64,000 nucleotides of DNA from Acetobacterium sp. KB-1. GTDB taxonomy: Bacteria; Bacillota; Clostridia; Eubacteriales; Eubacteriaceae. Below the pieces are notes generated by a model. The model was not told the origin of the DNA, ran no database searches, and saw nothing but the letters and a program-made list of their open reading frames with translations. The position numbers were made by a program, and so were the translations under genes. The first letter of the stretch is position 1; every line of letters begins with the position of its first letter. The stretch spans positions 1,299,700 through 1,363,699 of the forward strand of contig NZ_CP030040.1 of the NCBI RefSeq assembly GCF_003260995.1, given 5' to 3'. This document shows positions 9,605 to 18,601 of this stretch, piece after piece.

Positions 9605-9857
9605 AATTATCACAATGATCTTTACCCTATCGCTTACCGTACTGATTCTTTATCTTAATTTTGATGCACCTTTGATCGCTGAGCCACTCGTGGCAGATTT
9701 TTATATTGAACATTTTAACACGGACACCCATGCCCAAAATGCTGTCGCCGCAATCTACCTCAATTACCGGGTATTTGACAGTATTTTTGAAACCCTGATT
9801 CTTTTAGTCAGTGTTTCGGCTGTTATTACTCTTTCCTGGAGGCGAACCGATGACTGA
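9594..9857 (+). CDS. MbhE-like antiporter subunit
   Basis: The 87-residue frame starts at ATG 9594, preceded by GAAGGAGCC; an upstream in-frame ATG at 9576 would displace that site. It has an N-terminal membrane helix, a periplasmic middle with NAVAAIYLNYRVFDSIFE, and a second helix. The NYR..D...E motif is typical of the region that follows DUF4040 in MrpA and of MbhE in hydrogenase complexes. It overlaps the preceding gene by 11 bp and mrpB by 8 bp. Confidence 0.78.
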   Translation: MNRRIITMIFTLSLTVLILYLNFDAPLIAEPLVADFYIEHFNTDTHAQNAVAAIYLNYRVFDSIFETLILLVSVSAVITLSWRRTDD

Positions 9858-10239
9858 CCATTCTGAAATTATTTCTCGTATGACCGGGCTTTTATATCCC
9901 TTTATTTTGTTATTTGGATTTTACATTATTTTAAACGGTCATGCCAGTCCCGGCGGGGGATTTCAGGGCGGTGCTGTATTAGCCGCGGTTTTTATCAGTC
10001 GCTATCTGGTAGAACCGGATCGGTGTATCCGACTTAAAACTCTAAAAACCGCAGAAAAGACGCTTTTTGTTTGTATTATTCTGTACCCGGTTCTTTTTCT
10101 ATTTCCAACGACCTCCAACCATTCGGAATTCATGAATCTGTGTTATCTTATCGTCATGAATTTTCTAATCGGTTTGAAGGTCTGCAGCGGCTTTACGATT
10201 GTTTTTTTCAGGTTCGTCTTTTATGAAGGAGGTATTTAA
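9850..10239 (+). CDS. mrpB: Mrp antiporter subunit B (MnhB domain)
   Basis: ATG 9850 gives 129 residues with four membrane helices and the MnhB signature GHASPGGGFQGGAVLAA near residue 35. The upstream part of the open frame lies inside the preceding gene. It shares one base with the mrpC start. It is a core membrane subunit of the Mrp complex. Confidence 0.9.
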   Translation: MTDHSEIISRMTGLLYPFILLFGFYIILNGHASPGGGFQGGAVLAAVFISRYLVEPDRCIRLKTLKTAEKTLFVCIILYPVLFLFPTTSNHSEFMNLCYLIVMNFLIGLKVCSGFTIVFFRFVFYEGGI

Positions 10240-10592
10240 TGATTGCCATTAACGGAGAATCGATTAGTATTATCCTTTTTTTTGTCGGTGTTTATGGCCT
10301 GATTGCCAGAAGAAATATCATCAAATCGGTTATGTCTATCAGTATTATGCAAGTCGCCATTATTTTATACTTTATTACAACCAATATTGCCCCAGGAAGC
10401 GCCCCCCCGATTGGCGATGTTGCCCAGACCCTCCAGGTCGCAGATCCGCTCCCTCAGGCATTGATGATTACCGATATTGTTATTGGTATTGGTGTTACCG
10501 CTGCTGGTTTAACGATGTTTATTCATCTTTATCATCGTTACGGGTCCAGCAACTGGCAAAAAATTATGAAAAAAAGGACCCCCCATGATTAA
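10239..10592 (+). CDS. mrpC: Mrp antiporter subunit C (NuoK-like)
   Basis: The 117-residue protein has three membrane helices and the NuoK/MnhC pattern: GVYGLIARRNIIKSVMSI, then DPLPQALMITDIVIGIGVTA. AAGGAGG immediately precedes the start codon. It belongs to the NuoK family shared by complex I, Mrp and membrane-bound hydrogenases. It overlaps mrpD by 8 bp. Confidence 0.92.
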   Translation: MIAINGESISIILFFVGVYGLIARRNIIKSVMSISIMQVAIILYFITTNIAPGSAPPIGDVAQTLQVADPLPQALMITDIVIGIGVTAAGLTMFIHLYHRYGSSNWQKIMKKRTPHD

Positions 10593-12186
10593 TTTACACT
10601 GGATTATTCTGTTACCGATTATTTTTGGAACCGTTGTTAAGTTGCTTCCCCTTAAAACAGCAAAAAAACTGATGGTTTTATTTCAGGCCGTCTTACTGGT
10701 TTTGGTCTTCGTGATTTTTATTGAGGTTCGCAAAAATGGCACCATCCTGGAAAACATTGGTGGCTGGCCGGATACGATTAGCATCACCTTAAGAGCTGAT
10801 CTTCTGGCCTCAGCCATGGCTCTTTTGACCTGCTTATTGTTTTTAGCCATGCTAACCTTTGTTCAAAACAAGCACTATGCCGACCACCTGTTTTTCTTTC
10901 TTTTTCTGAGTCTTGAGAGCTTAATTATCGGTATTTTTCTTTCGAACGATTTGTTTAATATTTTTGTTCTCATTGAAGCCGCCACCCTAATCATTACCAT
11001 TCTGATTATGTATAAAAAGACCAACCTTTCTATTTATGATGGAATGATGTATTTTTTGATTAACGTTGTAGCGATGTCATTTTTTTTGATGGGTTTGGGG
11101 ATGCTATACAAAAAAATTGGTGTTCTTGACTTCTACGCGCTCGAAACCGCTCTAAGCCAGGTTAAGGACCCCGATAGTATGATTCTCCCTTATGCCTTTA
11201 TGATTACTGCGGTTAGCTTAAAAGCTGCTTTAATGCCCCTTTTTAGCTGGCTGCCAAAGGCCCATGGCACACCCAGTGCGCCATCTGAGGTTTCTGCTAT
11301 TCTATCCGGATTATATGTTAAAACAGGGGTCTACCTATTTATCCGCCTGCAGTTAGCCTTTTCACCGCTGATTGACACCTCTGAACTTTTTATGGTGCTT
11401 GGATTTATCACTGCTATTGTCGGTTTTGTGTTAGCCTTTGCTCAAACCGATATTAAACTGCTCCTGGCTTATTCAACCGTTTCCCAAATTGGCTTGATCA
11501 TGGTCGGTATCAACATGGGTAGTCCCCAAGCCTATTGGGGTGGTCTCTATCATATTATGAATCATGCTGTTTTCAAGTCTACTCTTTTTTTAACCGCCGG
11601 GATGATTATTACCGAATATAAAACCAGAAATTTAGATGAGATTAAAGGGGTGTTTAATCACATGCCAGCAGTCGGAATGGCGACTGTCATTTCAATTTTA
11701 GGTATCGTTGGGGCCCCACTTTTTAACGGTAGTATTTCTAAATACTTGATCTCCGAGGGTTCCTCCGGTTCCTGGATCGAATATGGCCTGATTTTTATTA
11801 ACCTGGGAACCATTATTGTCTTTATTAAATATGGCCAGCTTCTTTTCGGTGAGTCAGGTAAAAAAGAAACCGCCAACTCCGATATTTTGGAGAAGGCAGT
11901 GGTTTTAGGTTTAAGTATGCTTTGTTTTTTCGGCGGAATTTTTGGTAGCGAACTGATTTCGATTCTCTTTGAGGTCAACTTCCCGGTGGAAATCTTATCC
12001 CATGGGGTAAAGCTGCTCTTGTTCGTGGGTTCCTTATTCCTGGGACTAGTTATTTACTACGGATTATTCAAGAAAAAAAATTATCTGGCCGTTCTTAATG
12101 CCATTGAGTTGGGTTTTAATGAAATTTGCCTCTCGATTACACTATTTTTTGCTTTCATGGTTATTTATTTAAAGATAACACTTTAA
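10585..12186 (+). CDS. mrpD: Mrp antiporter subunit D (proton-translocating, NuoL/M/N-like)
   Basis: The 533-residue protein carries about 14 membrane helices. Family motifs include FVLIEAATLI (the conserved Glu), SLKAALMPLFSWLPKAHGTPSAP and a broken-helix region with GLYHIMNHAVFKSTLF. It is a candidate ion-pumping antiporter subunit. No separate full-length mrpA is present, so this is the only large antiporter-like subunit in the operon. The gene ends the operon, and its stop codon overlaps that of convergent feoA. Confidence 0.93.
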   Translation: MINLHWIILLPIIFGTVVKLLPLKTAKKLMVLFQAVLLVLVFVIFIEVRKNGTILENIGGWPDTISITLRADLLASAMALLTCLLFLAMLTFVQNKHYADHLFFFLFLSLESLIIGIFLSNDLFNIFVLIEAATLIITILIMYKKTNLSIYDGMMYFLINVVAMSFFLMGLGMLYKKIGVLDFYALETALSQVKDPDSMILPYAFMITAVSLKAALMPLFSWLPKAHGTPSAPSEVSAILSGLYVKTGVYLFIRLQLAFSPLIDTSELFMVLGFITAIVGFVLAFAQTDIKLLLAYSTVSQIGLIMVGINMGSPQAYWGGLYHIMNHAVFKSTLFLTAGMIITEYKTRNLDEIKGVFNHMPAVGMATVISILGIVGAPLFNGSISKYLISEGSSGSWIEYGLIFINLGTIIVFIKYGQLLFGESGKKETANSDILEKAVVLGLSMLCFFGGIFGSELISILFEVNFPVEILSHGVKLLLFVGSLFLGLVIYYGLFKKKNYLAVLNAIELGFNEICLSITLFFAFMVIYLKITL

Positions 12187-12413
12187 TGATATTTTGAAGT
12201 AACAACCTGAATTAAAGAGGTGATCTCATAGCCCAAAGCCAGCTGACTCTCTAACAACTCAATGGTCATGGGTCCCTGATGCTCGGCCGAGATAATTTTT
12301 ATCAACGCGCCCTTAATAAACCCCATACTATAAAGGCGCTTGTGTGAGGCTTCGTCCACATCTAAATCCTTCACAATCACTGTACTTCCTATTTTACACA
12401 TGGATAATGGCAT
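12183..12413 (-). CDS. feoA: FeoA-domain protein
   Basis: A 76-residue protein that is one SH3-like FeoA domain, with SMGFIKGALIKIIS and a final ALGYEITSLIQV strand. FeoA normally assists the FeoB ferrous iron transporter, but no feoB is present here. The start at 12413 has GGAGAG six bases upstream. It overlaps the HD-GYP gene by 25 bp, so the two are translated from one mRNA, and its stop overlaps the mrpD stop. It could act on another partner; this is uncertain. Confidence 0.85.
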   Translation of the reverse strand: MPLSMCKIGSTVIVKDLDVDEASHKRLYSMGFIKGALIKIISAEHQGPMTIELLESQLALGYEITSLIQVVTSKYH

Positions 12414-13165
12414 AATTCTCTCCTCATTTTTATTTGCTTAGTTAATTCGCTTTGAGAGTGGCTGTGTTTCTTGATGAGATCACCTAAAACTAAAACAATA
12501 TGCCCATCTAGCATCTGGGGTGATTCTTTTACTATTTCCAAGAAGGCAAATTCATAACTCAAGGCCTCACGATAATTACGCTTGCTGGTCATTGCATCAA
12601 AAACGTCGGCAACTCCGACAATACGCTCGTGTCGATAGATCTCGTCCCCTGCCAAGTGATTGGGATAGCCACTGCCATCAAGCCGTTCGTGATGATTATG
12701 AACAATTTGAACACTTGAAACGGGCAACCATTTTTGCTTTTTGAGCACCTGAAACCCAATTTCTGAGTGTGTTTTGATAACATCAAATTCAACTTCACTG
12801 AGTTTACAGGGCTTGTCCAGGATTTCTCTGGGAATAAAGAGCTTGCCAATATCATGAAGGATTGCCCCAAGCCCAATTTCTGTGATCTCCGATTGGCGCA
12901 AACCCAACTCTTTAGCAATACCCATGGCCAGCAAAGCGCATCGGATGGAATGTCCCGGCAGGCAATTGCTGAGACAGTTTGCATTTCGATACTTTTTCAG
13001 ATCATCAAACGATGCCTCATTGAGTTTTTTTATCAACTGTTTCAGATAGGCCCGGAATTTTACAGTAAAGATTTCCTGATTGCCTACTACATAATATCGC
13101 AGATACACTTCGTTTAAATATTTCGAAAAATCACAGATCTCTCGGGATGCCTTTTTTTCTGTCAT
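12389..13165 (-). CDS. HD-GYP domain protein, probable cyclic-di-GMP phosphodiesterase
   Basis: The 258-residue protein has a short helical N-terminus and a complete HD-GYP domain from about residue 70. It contains the metal-binding LHDIGKLFIP, a conserved H in KTHSEIGFQ, HHERLDGSGYP, and the following IVGVADVFDAMTSKRNYR. All residues needed for c-di-GMP hydrolysis appear present. No receiver or membrane domain is attached. GAAAGGA lies before ATG 13165. A broken GGDEF gene is 28 bp upstream on the same strand, so the pair once formed a synthesis/degradation module. Confidence 0.9.
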   Translation of the reverse strand: MTEKKASREICDFSKYLNEVYLRYYVVGNQEIFTVKFRAYLKQLIKKLNEASFDDLKKYRNANCLSNCLPGHSIRCALLAMGIAKELGLRQSEITEIGLGAILHDIGKLFIPREILDKPCKLSEVEFDVIKTHSEIGFQVLKKQKWLPVSSVQIVHNHHERLDGSGYPNHLAGDEIYRHERIVGVADVFDAMTSKRNYREALSYEFAFLEIVKESPQMLDGHIVLVLGDLIKKHSHSQSELTKQIKMRRELCHYPCVK

Positions 13166-13192
13166 CTAACTATCCTTTCCTCGCGACGGACC

Positions 13193-13661
13193 TTATTTAA
13201 ATTGAGCGCTGGTAACTCGGTTCTTACCATTTCTTTTTGAACAGTATAAGAGTTCAACGGCCCGATCAATCAACATGGTTTGTTCACCCCGACTCAATGC
13301 TACCGTTGAATGACAAACCCCAGCTGAAAATGTTATTCGCATTTTTTAATGATCAAATTCAAAAGGGTACTTTGCAGCAAAAGTACAAATCCACTCGGCA
13401 ATTTTCTGTCCAAAAGGTTACCGGTAGCAACACCGCAAACTCTTTTCCGCCATATCGGGCCCCGATATCTGAGGTACGAAGCTGTTTTTTGATAATTTGC
13501 GAAACTTCCCGGATCACATAATCACCGAAAAGATGGCCATAGACGTCATTGACTACCTTGAAATCATCAATGTCAAAGAGTATCAGAATAACTGGCGCAT
13601 GTTTTTCGACAATGACTTCGAGGGACTGATAAAAGACCTGATCCTTTTGTATCTTCTCCAT
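13193..13661 (-). pseudogene. GGDEF (diguanylate cyclase) gene with a frameshift and an in-frame stop
   Basis: ATG 13661 follows GGGAG and begins a short GGDEF domain: [18 protein letters not shown], then [14 protein letters not shown], in which the usual GGDEF/GGEEF is GGKEF. At the T4 run (13412-13415) the reading frame must shift to continue the family pattern FGQKIAEW...FEFDH. A TAA at 13346-13348 then interrupts it where homologues have a residue before KMRITFSAGV. The C-terminal part (TMLIDRAVELLYCSKRNGKN) is intact to a stop at 13193. Two independent lesions argue for a true pseudogene. Confidence 0.85.
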
Positions 13662-13935
13662 CAATAACTCCCATTACTTCCATTTATCAAATTAACGAAT
13701 TGCAAATTAAAACTTCTGTTAGACAGTGCTAACTTTTATTTTTTAGTATACCACTTCGTTTTTCTTTTATCAAGTGGTTTTATCGCGACCATCTGCATGA
13801 AATCGGTTCTGATTATTTTCTAACTGCGATTATTTTAAATTTAATGTTATATTTTGCTGAATTTTGTCGATATAGTTTATAGAAGCAAGCAAATAATTTA
13901 GAAACGATTATTTAATATCTATTAAGGAGGATGTT

Positions 13936-14535
13936 ATGAATGCAAATGCAATTGATGCGAACAAAACTCTGAATCAAGCAGTTCAGACAAAGGGCGTCAC
14001 CCAAAATGCTGACATCAAAGTTGAGCCCGAGGCTGCCGATAAAGTCCAACCCGTTGTACAAAAACTCGACTCCATTGAACTTGGCACTGCTACTTCTGAA
14101 GACATTGGAACCTACACGGTCGACCGTAAAAAGATAGACGCAATCAAGCAGGATTTTGCCCGAAATACCGAATCTTTCAAGAAAATGGTTGAAGCCATGA
14201 TTGAAAAACAGGGCAAGAAAGTGAGTCAGGTTCTTAAAGATCTGGCCGACGGAAAAGAAGTTAACATCATTGTTGATTCAAAAACTCAAGCGGCTGCCCA
14301 GGAAGCGATTTCTGAAGACGGCTATTATGGGGTAAACAAAACATCAGAACGGATTATTGATTTTGCTAACGCGCTCTCCGGTGGTGATAAAAGCAAACTT
14401 GAAACCCTCAGAAATGCCTTTAAAGAAGGCTTTGAAAGTGCTAAAAAAGCATTTGGCGGTGAACTTCCAGAAATCTCCCAACAAACCTATGATAAGGTTA
14501 TGCAGGGATTTGATGATTGGGCTAAAGAAGAATAA
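13936..14535 (+). CDS. DUF5610-like hypothetical protein
   Basis: The 199-residue soluble protein has no signal peptide or membrane helix. Residues 1-60 are low-complexity and polar. The C-terminal half (GYYGVNKTSERIIDFANALSG, then EGFESAKKAFGGELPEISQ) resembles DUF5610 as I remember it, a domain of unknown function in motile bacteria. AAGGAGG precedes ATG 13936. It stands alone between the c-di-GMP genes and a chemoreceptor, with terminators behind it. Function is unknown. Confidence 0.55.
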   Translation: MNANAIDANKTLNQAVQTKGVTQNADIKVEPEAADKVQPVVQKLDSIELGTATSEDIGTYTVDRKKIDAIKQDFARNTESFKKMVEAMIEKQGKKVSQVLKDLADGKEVNIIVDSKTQAAAQEAISEDGYYGVNKTSERIIDFANALSGGDKSKLETLRNAFKEGFESAKKAFGGELPEISQQTYDKVMQGFDDWAKEE

Positions 14536-14624
14536 CAAACTTCTTCGTAAAGAAGTTTGTGTTCTCTTCGCGTGCGAAGATCTTACCACCAAAAAAGACA
14601 AGGAAAAATTTCCTTGTCTTTTTT
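14535..14624. terminator. Two hairpins between convergent genes (bidirectional terminator)
   Basis: The first hairpin pairs ACAAACTTCTT with AAGAAGTTTGT at 14535-14560, overlapping the stop codon. The second, at 14591-14624, is A6GACAAGGAAA paired with its complement and has T6 or A6 on either side. The second hairpin can terminate both this gene and the convergent chemoreceptor that ends at 14652. Confidence 0.85.
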
Positions 14625-14651
14625 GGTTTAATTCTTTTGTATTTAAGCTTA

Positions 14652-17573
14652 TTATTTTAATTTAAACCGCGTGATCATTTCCTTGAGCAACTGCGATTGA
14701 CTGGATAACTCTTCACTGGCTGCTGCCGATTGCTCCGCTGTTGCTGTATTTCCCTGGACAACCTGGGAGACCTGGTCGACCCCCAGATTAATCTGGGTGA
14801 TATTGGTAGCCTGATCATTGGAGGCTTCGGCAATTTCCTGAACCAGTTCCGCGGCCTTGGTAATTTCTGCTACAATTTCTTCTAATGCGTTGGCTGTTTC
14901 ATCAGCAATGGCGGTACCATCTTCGGTTTTTCTGACTGATCCTTCGATCAGAGCGGTCGTTTCCTTGGCGGCTTCTGCACTTCTGGCGGCCAGGGAACGA
15001 ACTTCTTCCGCAACCACAGCAAAGCCCTTGCCGTGCTGCCCGGCTCGGGCGGCTTCTACAGCAGCGTTTAGCGACAGAATATTGGTCTGGAAAGCAATAT
15101 CATCGATGACCTTGATGATTTTTGAAATATTGCCGGACGCCTGGTTGATTTCATCCATCGATACCTGGAGCTGGCGCATGCTGTCATTGCCTTTTTGGGC
15201 TTTTTCCTGGGCGGTGGTCGAAAGCATATTGGCTTCGCTGGCCCGCTTGGCATTGTCTTTTGTTTTATCTGCTATTTCATCAATGGACGAGCTCAATTGC
15301 TGGATAGCGGCCGCCTGTTCAGTCGAGCCCTGAGCCAGCATCTGGCTGCCATCCGATACTTGTGACGCCCCGGCTGATACCTGATCGGCCGCTTCGTTCA
15401 TGTCGTTTAAGATTCCGTTAAAAGATGCGATGATATGGTTAAGGGCCGTTTTAATCGGTTCAAAATCGCCCTTATAGTCCCCGGTAGTACTGACGACCAT
15501 ATTGGAGTTCGCCATCTGGTCCAGAATATCAGACACTTCATCAACAATCCCCTGTAAAAAGTCCAGGGTACTGTTGAGGGAATTTTTAAGGGCTGAATGC
15601 TCACCCTGATATTCCCCTGCCATTCGCAGTTTCAAGCTGCCGTTGGCCACTTCTTCCAGCACCGTGTTGGCTTCCTGTATTGGTGCCACCATGGCATCGA
15701 GAGTGGCATTGACACCAGCGACAATCCGGGCATATTCGCCGCTATGTTTAAAGGTATCGGCCCGGGCATTGAGATCTCCTGCAACAGCAGATTCAACCAG
15801 ACTGTTGGTGTCACCAACTAACATCTTGATACTGTCAAAGGTTTTGTTAACCGAATCCTTAATAACGGCATACTCCCCTGTATAATTGCCTGCCATACCC
15901 TGTTCTAGATTACCCTGAGCCATTTCCTCAAGAACCCCGGAGGCTTCCTGAATCGGCTCTGCCATGGCGTCCAGAGTGCCGTTGACCCCGGAAATTATTT
16001 TCGCATATTCACCCTGATGTTTGGTGGTATCGGCCCGGGTTTCTAACTCTCCGGCGACAGCAGCTGCTACTAGAGAATTAGTATCACTGACCAGCATTTT
16101 GATACTCTCAAAGGTTTTGTTAACAGAGACTTTAATCAGCGCATGTTCGCCCTTATAGTCGCCCTGCATGTCTTGTGTGAGATCCCCTCTGGCCATCGCT
16201 TCCAGAACGCTGGAGGCTTCTTTAATCGGTTCAACCACCGCATCCAGTGTCTGATTGACCCCAGCAATCACCTTCTGATAATCGCCATTGTACTTTGACG
16301 CATCGGCCCGTTCATCCAACCGACCTTCAACGGCCGCAGTCACTAACATATTCGTATCGGTGATCAACGTTTTGATGGCTCCCTGGGTATCCTGTAAGGC
16401 TGGTCCGACCTGATCATTGTCACCGACCATAATAATTTCATCATCCAGATTCCCCCGGGAAATATGTTCCAGTTTATCAATCAGATTTTCCTTTACATTC
16501 TGCTGCATGGTTGTCACAGCCTTTAGCATCGTACCGATTTCATCCTGTCGATTGAGATATTTACCAGCATTGGACTGTTCATTATGTCGAAAATCAAAGC
16601 CCGCCAGACGGTTTAATTCCTCGGTGGTTGCCATAATTGGCTTGGCGATGGTGCCACTGATTAGAAATACGGCAAATGCTGCAACAATAATTGCTAACAG
16701 AATCACGGTTATAATAGTATTTCTGACTTCAGCTACCTGAGCATCCACCTCAATCTGATCCATGGCTACTGACAGTATCCAGGAAGTCCCTTCAACCGGA
16801 GCAAAGCCAATTAACATGTCCTTCCCGTCAAGGCTGTAATCACCATAGCCCGGTTCACGGGTTAACATGTCACTGCGTACCAGCTCAGCTAACTGGGCAT
16901 AATCGGGATTTTCCGCATCAGCCTCAGCAAAATTAAACTGCTGCTTGACCAACTCCAGATTTGCATTTCCCACTGCAATCCCATCGTTATTAATCAGTGA
17001 GCCAAAACCGGTTTCTCCATAGGTTACCTCACCGACAATGCTGCTTAAGGTTTTTCCTTCTTTTCTGCCATAAAGAACTGCTGCAATCCCACCGTTTTGA
17101 TAGACCGGTGTTGCAAACAGCAGTACCGGCTCTCCGGTAACCCGGCTGATAGTAATATCCGATACCGTCGGAACACCGGCCGCTGCCCCTTTAAAATAAC
17201 TTCGATCAGCAATGTTAACGGTATCCCCAGTAATACTTTGGGTAACACCATTCCCTGCCAGATCTGCTAAAACAAAGGCGTCATACCCCACTCGTGTAGC
17301 TTCTGCTTCAAAAAAAACAACCCGCTGTTCCTGGGACACCGCCGGATCCAGAATCATTGAATTCTGAGCCAGCGCCTCCATATAGTTCAGTTGGTTATTA
17401 ATGCTGGTTTCAATATACCGGGCCTGAACCAGCGCCATATTTTGTAATTGTTCATGGGCATCTTCCTCCAGAACACTGGTAAACTGACCAACAACAATTA
17501 CCCCCAAAATACCTGTGACTGCCAAAATGAGTGCGGTGAACAACATGATAAGACGTAACCTGATTGATTTCAT
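14652..17573 (-). CDS. Methyl-accepting chemotaxis protein with dCache sensor and four tandem HAMP-like repeats
   Basis: The 973-residue receptor has TM1 (about 8-30), a dCache-type sensor with [12 protein letters not shown] and [13 protein letters not shown]2 (about 287-307) and a HAMP. About four modules of roughly 93 residues follow, each carrying a variant of [29 protein letters not shown] and GNYTGEYA. The signalling hairpin ([20 protein letters not shown]) ends at RFKLK without a tether tail. Tandem HAMP arrays occur in long receptors and may convert signals stepwise. A partly deleted copy of this gene lies at 21124-21480, so the locus has been duplicated. Confidence 0.93.
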   Translation of the reverse strand: MKSIRLRLIMLFTALILAVTGILGVIVVGQFTSVLEEDAHEQLQNMALVQARYIETSINNQLNYMEALAQNSMILDPAVSQEQRVVFFEAEATRVGYDAFVLADLAGNGVTQSITGDTVNIADRSYFKGAAAGVPTVSDITISRVTGEPVLLFATPVYQNGGIAAVLYGRKEGKTLSSIVGEVTYGETGFGSLINNDGIAVGNANLELVKQQFNFAEADAENPDYAQLAELVRSDMLTREPGYGDYSLDGKDMLIGFAPVEGTSWILSVAMDQIEVDAQVAEVRNTIITVILLAIIVAAFAVFLISGTIAKPIMATTEELNRLAGFDFRHNEQSNAGKYLNRQDEIGTMLKAVTTMQQNVKENLIDKLEHISRGNLDDEIIMVGDNDQVGPALQDTQGAIKTLITDTNMLVTAAVEGRLDERADASKYNGDYQKVIAGVNQTLDAVVEPIKEASSVLEAMARGDLTQDMQGDYKGEHALIKVSVNKTFESIKMLVSDTNSLVAAAVAGELETRADTTKHQGEYAKIISGVNGTLDAMAEPIQEASGVLEEMAQGNLEQGMAGNYTGEYAVIKDSVNKTFDSIKMLVGDTNSLVESAVAGDLNARADTFKHSGEYARIVAGVNATLDAMVAPIQEANTVLEEVANGSLKLRMAGEYQGEHSALKNSLNSTLDFLQGIVDEVSDILDQMANSNMVVSTTGDYKGDFEPIKTALNHIIASFNGILNDMNEAADQVSAGASQVSDGSQMLAQGSTEQAAAIQQLSSSIDEIADKTKDNAKRASEANMLSTTAQEKAQKGNDSMRQLQVSMDEINQASGNISKIIKVIDDIAFQTNILSLNAAVEAARAGQHGKGFAVVAEEVRSLAARSAEAAKETTALIEGSVRKTEDGTAIADETANALEEIVAEITKAAELVQEIAEASNDQATNITQINLGVDQVSQVVQGNTATAEQSAAASEELSSQSQLLKEMITRFKLK

Positions 17574-17811
17574 CCTTTCTCCTTCCTTTTCCCTTTATTG
17601 TTTGGCTTATCAAAGGTATTAAATTCACTCAATCAGAATTTAATCTACGCGAATTCATACATATTCAAAAAACCTCTATTAAGATTAATAGTACTTATAT
17701 ACCATCTTCAACCGTGTGTAAACGTTTTTTACAACGTTCGCATCCAAACTTACTATTTTTTTGCAGCTCACCTATTATAATGTTTAAAGCACCCAAAAGC
17801 AATGGCATAAC

Positions 17812-17850
17812 GTCAAAAAGACAGGTAATATTACCACCTGTCTTTTTGAC
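17812..17850 (-). terminator. Terminator after the methyltransferase-like gene
   Basis: GTCAAAAAGACAGGT (17812-17826) pairs with ACCTGTCTTTTTGAC (17836-17850). Read on the minus strand it follows the stop at 17879 and carries its own T-rich arm. A diverged copy occurs at about 21567-21615. Confidence 0.75.
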
Positions 17851-17878
17851 CACTGATTTATTTGTGTTCCAACGTTCT

Positions 17879-18505
17879 CTAAACAAGTTGCGGAATAAAC
17901 ATTTTTGTTCGACTCATATAATTCTGATAGTCTGTTCCGAATTCTTCGATCATATCCTGTTCTTCTTTTTTTGCCAGCCGCACATACATAAAAACCATCA
18001 CCGGGTATAATATCAGCAGCGGCAATGTAACCCATTCTACCATCATTCCCAAAGATAATAAGAGCAGCCCCGCATACTGAGGATGGCGAATGTACTTATA
18101 AATCCCGGTTTCCACCAAAGTTCCAGTTCCGGTTTCTTTAGACCAGTATTTCTTGTAAATACTATACCAGCCATTCATAATTAAAAATATACCCGCTGCC
18201 CCACAAGCAATATTAATATACATTCCCCAATAACCTATGGTATCAAAAAGCGTGTGCCCCCATAGAACACCTTCAGGAAGGTTTTTACCAATTATCCAGG
18301 AGATCACATACATACTAAAGGGGATTCCATGCATTTCAATGGCAAAAGCAATCACAAAAGCAAGGTAGGTGCCAGCCGGCTTCCGATCCATTTTTTTGTA
18401 AAATGGCATAAACAGCAAGATCACTCCATAAAGTACCGTAAAAAATAATACTCCAAACCAATTATAAAAATGACTGTCCAATGTTTCCAATTTATCAACC
18501 TCCAA
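17879..18505 (-). CDS. Isoprenylcysteine carboxyl methyltransferase-like membrane protein
   Basis: The 208-residue protein has five or six predicted membrane helices. The ICMT/PEMT-type SAM-binding end reads GIYKYIRHPQYAGLLLLSLG (about 138-157), followed by E.....FG.DYQNYM near the C-terminus. Bacterial members methylate small lipids or unknown substrates; no prenylated-protein pathway is implied. The 3' part of this gene and its downstream region recur in decayed form near 21620-21700. The substrate is unknown. Confidence 0.8.
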   Translation of the reverse strand: MEVDKLETLDSHFYNWFGVLFFTVLYGVILLFMPFYKKMDRKPAGTYLAFVIAFAIEMHGIPFSMYVISWIIGKNLPEGVLWGHTLFDTIGYWGMYINIACGAAGIFLIMNGWYSIYKKYWSKETGTGTLVETGIYKYIRHPQYAGLLLLSLGMMVEWVTLPLLILYPVMVFMYVRLAKKEEQDMIEEFGTDYQNYMSRTKMFIPQLV

Positions 18506-18601
18506 ATTTTAGTGGAATCACATAAAAAACTTCACGTAATCCCTTACCTTTACTATAGCAAGCAATTCATACATGAAGTTGTTTCTTATCTTAAATCCAT
18601 C

